Assembly: GCA_017480565.1 (NCBI GenBank)
Contig: JAFVAL010000068.1
Span: forward strand, 1-50,439
From: Lachnospiraceae bacterium
GTDB taxonomy: Bacteria > Bacillota > Clostridia > Lachnospirales > Lachnospiraceae
Direction: 5' to 3'
DNA: 50,439 bases
The notes beneath the pieces were generated by a model, which was not told the DNA's origin, did no database searches, and saw nothing but the letters and a program-made list of their open reading frames with translations. The position numbers were made by a program, and so were the translations under genes. Numbering within the stretch: the first letter of the stretch is position 1; each line of letters starts with the position of its first letter. Below are positions 48,102-50,439 of the stretch, in pieces.

Positions 48102-48698
48102 TTATTTGGAATACAACTCGACGATAAGCACTTCGTTGACAGGAACATCGATCTGCTCTCTGGTAGGGATCTCCTTGACAGTACCGGAAAGGTTCTCCTG
48201 ATCAGCCTCAAGCCATGCAGGAACCGTCTTGCCGCCGGTCACTTCCAGAACATCTTTGTATCTCTGCAGCGACTTCTTATTCTCTCTAATCTCAATCACA
48301 TCGCCAACTTTGCAGGTGTAAGAAGGAATGTTGACAACCTTGCCGTTAACAACAACGTTCTTGTGGTCAACGATCTGTCTAGCTTCCTTACGGGTTCTTG
48401 CAAAACCAAGACGATAAACGATGTTGTCCAGACGCAGCTCAAGCAGAATCATCAGGTTCTCACCGGTTGTGCCATATTTTAACTTCTGAGCCTTCTCATA
48501 GTTGTTGCGGAAAGGCTTCTCAAGCACGCCGTAAATGAACTTCGCTTTCTGCTTCTCGCGTAACTGCATGCCGTACTCAGACATCTTCTTGCCGGCTCTT
48601 GCAGACTTTCTATTGGACTTCTTATCAATTCCCAGATAAACCGGATCCAGATCTAAGGATCTGCATCTCTTTAATACAGGTGTTAAATCTCTTGCCAT
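48102..48698 (-). CDS. rpsD: 30S ribosomal protein S4
   Basis: A 198-residue S4 that starts ribosome assembly. The start RDLTPVLKRCRSLDLDPVYLG lacks the four-cysteine zinc motif of the C+ form and so is the C- form. The S4 domain is at LELRLDNIVYRLGFARTRKEARQIVDHKNVVVNG. Normal length. Confidence 0.98.
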   Translation of the reverse strand: MARDLTPVLKRCRSLDLDPVYLGIDKKSNRKSARAGKKMSEYGMQLREKQKAKFIYGVLEKPFRNNYEKAQKLKYGTTGENLMILLELRLDNIVYRLGFARTRKEARQIVDHKNVVVNGKVVNIPSYTCKVGDVIEIRENKKSLQRYKDVLEVTGGKTVPAWLEADQENLSGTVKEIPTREQIDVPVNEVLIVELYSK

Positions 48699-48716
48699 AG
48701 TAATCTACTCCTCCTA

Positions 48717-49115
48717 TTATACTCTTCTGCGCTTAGGCGGTCTGCAACCGTTATGAGGAACAGGGGTTACATCGGTAATGCTGATTACGTTGATGCCGCA
48801 TGCCTGAAGAGCACGGATTGCAGCCTCACGGCCTGAACCAGGACCCTTAACGAAAACATCAACCTGCTTTAAACCATGAACCAGAGCAGCCTTTGCAGCA
48901 GTCTCAGAAGCCATCTGAGCCGCATAAGGAGTGGACTTTCTGGAGCCCTTGAAGCCTAAGCCACCGGCACTTGCCCAGGAGAGAGCATTGCCTTCTGCAT
49001 CTGTCAATGTCACGATAGTATTGTTAAAAGAAGCCTGAATATGTGCCTGACCTCTGTCGACATTCTTTTTGACACGCTTCTTCGTAACTTTCTTACTTGA
49101 AACTTTCTTAGCCAT
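48717..49115 (-). CDS. rpsK: 30S ribosomal protein S11
   Basis: A 132-residue S11: basic N-terminus, [46 protein letters not shown] and the [17 protein letters not shown] tail. Lies 16 bp after rpsM. Confidence 0.99.
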   Translation of the reverse strand: MAKKVSSKKVTKKRVKKNVDRGQAHIQASFNNTIVTLTDAEGNALSWASAGGLGFKGSRKSTPYAAQMASETAAKAALVHGLKQVDVFVKGPGSGREAAIRALQACGINVISITDVTPVPHNGCRPPKRRRV

Positions 49116-49131
49116 CTATGTCACCCTCCGA

Positions 49132-49500
49132 TTATTTCTTCTTGTTAGCAACAGTACGCTTCGGACCCTTTCTGGTTCTTGCGTTGTTCTTCGTATTCTG
49201 GCCACGGACAGGCAGACCTTTTCTATGACGAATACCTCTGTAGCAACCGATCTCCTGCAGCCTCTTGATATTCATAGCGATCTCACGACGAAGATCACCT
49301 TCTACCATCTGCGTAGAGTCGATGACATCACGGATTCTGGACACTTCTTCATCGGTAAGATCCTTACAACGAATGTCCGGGTTAACATTAGCTTCAGCCA
49401 GGATGCGGTTCGAACTTGCTCTGCCGATTCCGTAGATATAAGTAAGACCGATCTCGACACGTTTTTCTCTCGGTAAATCTACACCACTGATACGAGCCAT
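49132..49500 (-). CDS. rpsM: 30S ribosomal protein S13
   Basis: A 122-residue S13: [21 protein letters not shown] start, helix-turn motif [21 protein letters not shown] and the basic tail [18 protein letters not shown]. It begins the alpha operon proper and is preceded by an unusual 417-nt gap to rpmJ. Confidence 0.99.
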   Translation of the reverse strand: MARISGVDLPREKRVEIGLTYIYGIGRASSNRILAEANVNPDIRCKDLTDEEVSRIRDVIDSTQMVEGDLRREIAMNIKRLQEIGCYRGIRHRKGLPVRGQNTKNNARTRKGPKRTVANKKK

Positions 49501-49917
49501 GTGATTTTACTCCTCCATACTTTTTAAAATAAATGGTTTCGGACTTTCGTCCGTCTGGTCTTATGACCTCCTGTCTGATCCAAAAGCAGTGTCCCGATTA
49601 GATGAAGATCGGTTGAAATGTACTGTCGGATCACACAAAAATCGCAGAAAAACACCTTGTCTTTCTGCTTAAAATTGCGTGAGTTCATCACGCCAGCCGC
49701 CTTAAACCATGATGAATGCATCTTAGATCAAATGCACCACCGGCATGCATCACCGTAAACGGTAAATGACAAATGCATACCGAAAGACATCAACATGAAA
49801 TGTCCCCACAGTATCACAACTTCAGGCTTTCGCCTGTGCTTGTAACACAAAAAGCAAGTCTCAATATATAATTGTCTCAGGTCGGATCACACACACCTAA
49901 TCCGTTCCTGTCAGATA
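49501..49917 (-). ncRNA. Structured 417-nt gap between rpmJ and rpsM (leader or RNA gene candidate)
   Basis: In transcript sense the gap holds a GAAA-tetraloop hairpin CGGAC-GAAA-GTCCG (49540-49553) close to rpsM, an ATGCA/TGCAT hairpin in the middle, a GGC-GAAA-GCC loop near the 5' side, and a 13-nt direct repeat TGTGTGATCCGAC at 49625-49637 and 49881-49893. No ORF with a ribosome binding site is found. In most relatives rpmJ and rpsM lie close together, so this extra sequence may be a regulatory leader binding S4 or S13, or a separate RNA (inference). Confidence 0.4.
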
Positions 49918-50031
49918 TTAGCCTTGTCTCTGTTTGTGCTTCGGGTTCTCACAGATAATCCGGATACTTCCCTTTCTTTTGATGACTTTGCACTTCTCGC
50001 AAATCGGTTTTACTGAAGATCTAACTTTCAT
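49918..50031 (-). CDS. rpmJ: 50S ribosomal protein L36
   Basis: A 37-residue L36: [20 protein letters not shown] with the zinc-binding C-x-x-C and the C-x4-H (CENPKH). This is the zinc-bound C+ form. ATG 50031 has AAGGAGG eight bases before. Confidence 0.98.
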   Translation of the reverse strand: MKVRSSVKPICEKCKVIKRKGSIRIICENPKHKQRQG

Positions 50032-50064
50032 TTCCAATCCTCCTTTCGCAAAAGTCCATTCCAA

Positions 50065-50093
50065 ATAATAACACAAGCATAAAATGAATGCAA
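50065..50093 (-). promoter_or_regulatory. rpmJ promoter
   Basis: Minus-strand TTGCAT (50088-50093), 17 bp, TATTAT (50065-50070), 34 bp before the rpmJ start. It lies directly after the terminator of the rRNA operon. Confidence 0.65.
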
Positions 50094-50117
50094 GCACAAT
50101 TTGCAAAAAATAAACAC

Positions 50118-50146
50118 AAAAAAAGTGCTGTATTTTCAGCACTTTT
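50118..50146 (-). terminator. Terminator of the rRNA operon
   Basis: AAGTGCTG-AAAATA-CAGCACTT followed by TTTTTG in transcript sense, about 150 bp after the 23S 3' end. The region between (50147-50297) shows no 5S rRNA gene or tRNA. Confidence 0.85.
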
Positions 50147-50297
50147 CATATTCCATACTTTACTACATACAGCCTCGCAAACGAGGAAACCATCCGATTC
50201 TGCGATTAGAATAGACTGCTTACATCACAAGCCGCCGAAAAACTTTGTGCATGCACAGTTTCTCGTAAGTCTGTCGTTTGCGTCTTCTCCTAACGCG

Positions 50298-50439
50298 CAG
50301 GTCAAGCCCTCGACCGATTAGTAGCAGTCAGCTACGTGCATTACTGCACTTCCACCTCTGCCCTATCTACCTTGTCGTCTTCAAGGGGTCTTACGAATGG
50401 GATATCTCTTCTTGAGGGGGGCTTCACGCTTAGATGCCT
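50298..50439 (-). rRNA. 23S ribosomal RNA, 3' end (cut by window edge)
   Basis: The reverse complement carries the end of bacterial 23S: GGCATCTAAGCGTGAAGCC, AAGACGACAAGGT and CTGCTACTAATCGGTCGAGG, closing with GCTTGACC. The rest of the gene lies outside the window. The exact 3' end near 50298 is estimated by comparison with known ends. Confidence 0.95.

Noticed and set aside
49540-49553. RNase P-like core (GAAAGTCC) in the rpmJ-rpsM gap
   Set aside because: Only the short tetraloop hairpin matches; the conserved RNase P blocks around it are absent.
49524-49721. 65-codon minus-strand ORF in the rpmJ-rpsM gap
   Set aside because: No ribosome binding site, odd composition and a likely structured RNA region; I treat it as chance.
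50147-50297. Possible 5S rRNA after the 23S gene
   Set aside because: The space lacks the conserved 5S blocks and is only about 150 bp with no matching secondary structure.
1-50439. CRISPR arrays, tRNA genes and insertion-sequence transposases
   Set aside because: No regularly spaced repeats, no cloverleaf with TTC-GA-TTC type loops and no transposase or integrase motifs were seen.

Overview
The window looks like chromosomal DNA of an anaerobic Firmicute of the class Clostridia, most likely Lachnospiraceae. The grounds are Gram-positive style AGGAGG ribosome binding sites, the gene order from rpmJ through rpsM, rpsK, rpsD, rpoA, rplQ, the two ecfA genes, ecfT, truA and rplM to rpsI, a long ribosomal protein L17, and many small flavin and redox enzymes. 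Almost every gene lies on the minus strand. This is family recognition by eye; no search was run.

Left end (1-4.7 kb): one sugar-uptake operon read right to left, made of an amylosucrase-type GH13 enzyme, a sucrose/beta-glucoside type PTS permease (EIIBCA), HPr and Enzyme I (cut by the window edge). 4.7-14.9 kb holds a SWIM-SNF2 helicase, an alpha/beta hydrolase, a CydDC-like heterodimeric ABC exporter, a flavin reductase and small membrane proteins.

15-28 kb is accessory DNA. It has an AT-rich cassette of a nuclease-helicase (PD-(D/E)XK plus Schlafen-group-3 helicase), a second PD-(D/E)XK protein and a 37-residue protein, and an ORF6N-phospholipase-D-like protein set between direct repeats. 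Three separate operons here share one regulatory architecture: a TTGMAA-17-TATWRT-like promoter, a GTTAG-N6-CTWAY operator over the transcription start, a leader hairpin, and a second GTTAG-N6-CTAAC palindrome before the first gene. I consider this the most interesting undescribed signal of the window. A TipA-type MerR gene, a DUF438-hemerythrin protein and a divergent Crp/Fnr regulator follow, each with a readable operator.

28-41.7 kb is a redox and acetyltransferase region under LysR and HxlR regulators that is visibly decaying. It contains a flavodoxin cut at a deletion junction, an aldo/keto reductase with an in-frame amber codon, a 31-codon remnant of a flavin oxidoreductase, a metallo-beta-lactamase-fold protein without its HxHxDH core, a DsbA-like protein without its CxxC end, and a 42-codon stub of a P-loop kinase. 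Between these sits a Fic protein whose promoter is filled with four copies of an 11-bp operator.

42-50.4 kb is housekeeping: the rplM-rpsI unit with an L13-type leader, and the alpha operon with EcfA1A2T and TruA. rpmJ lies directly downstream of an rRNA operon whose 23S 3' end closes the window. No 5S gene follows the 23S gene, and a 417-nt structured gap separates rpmJ from rpsM.
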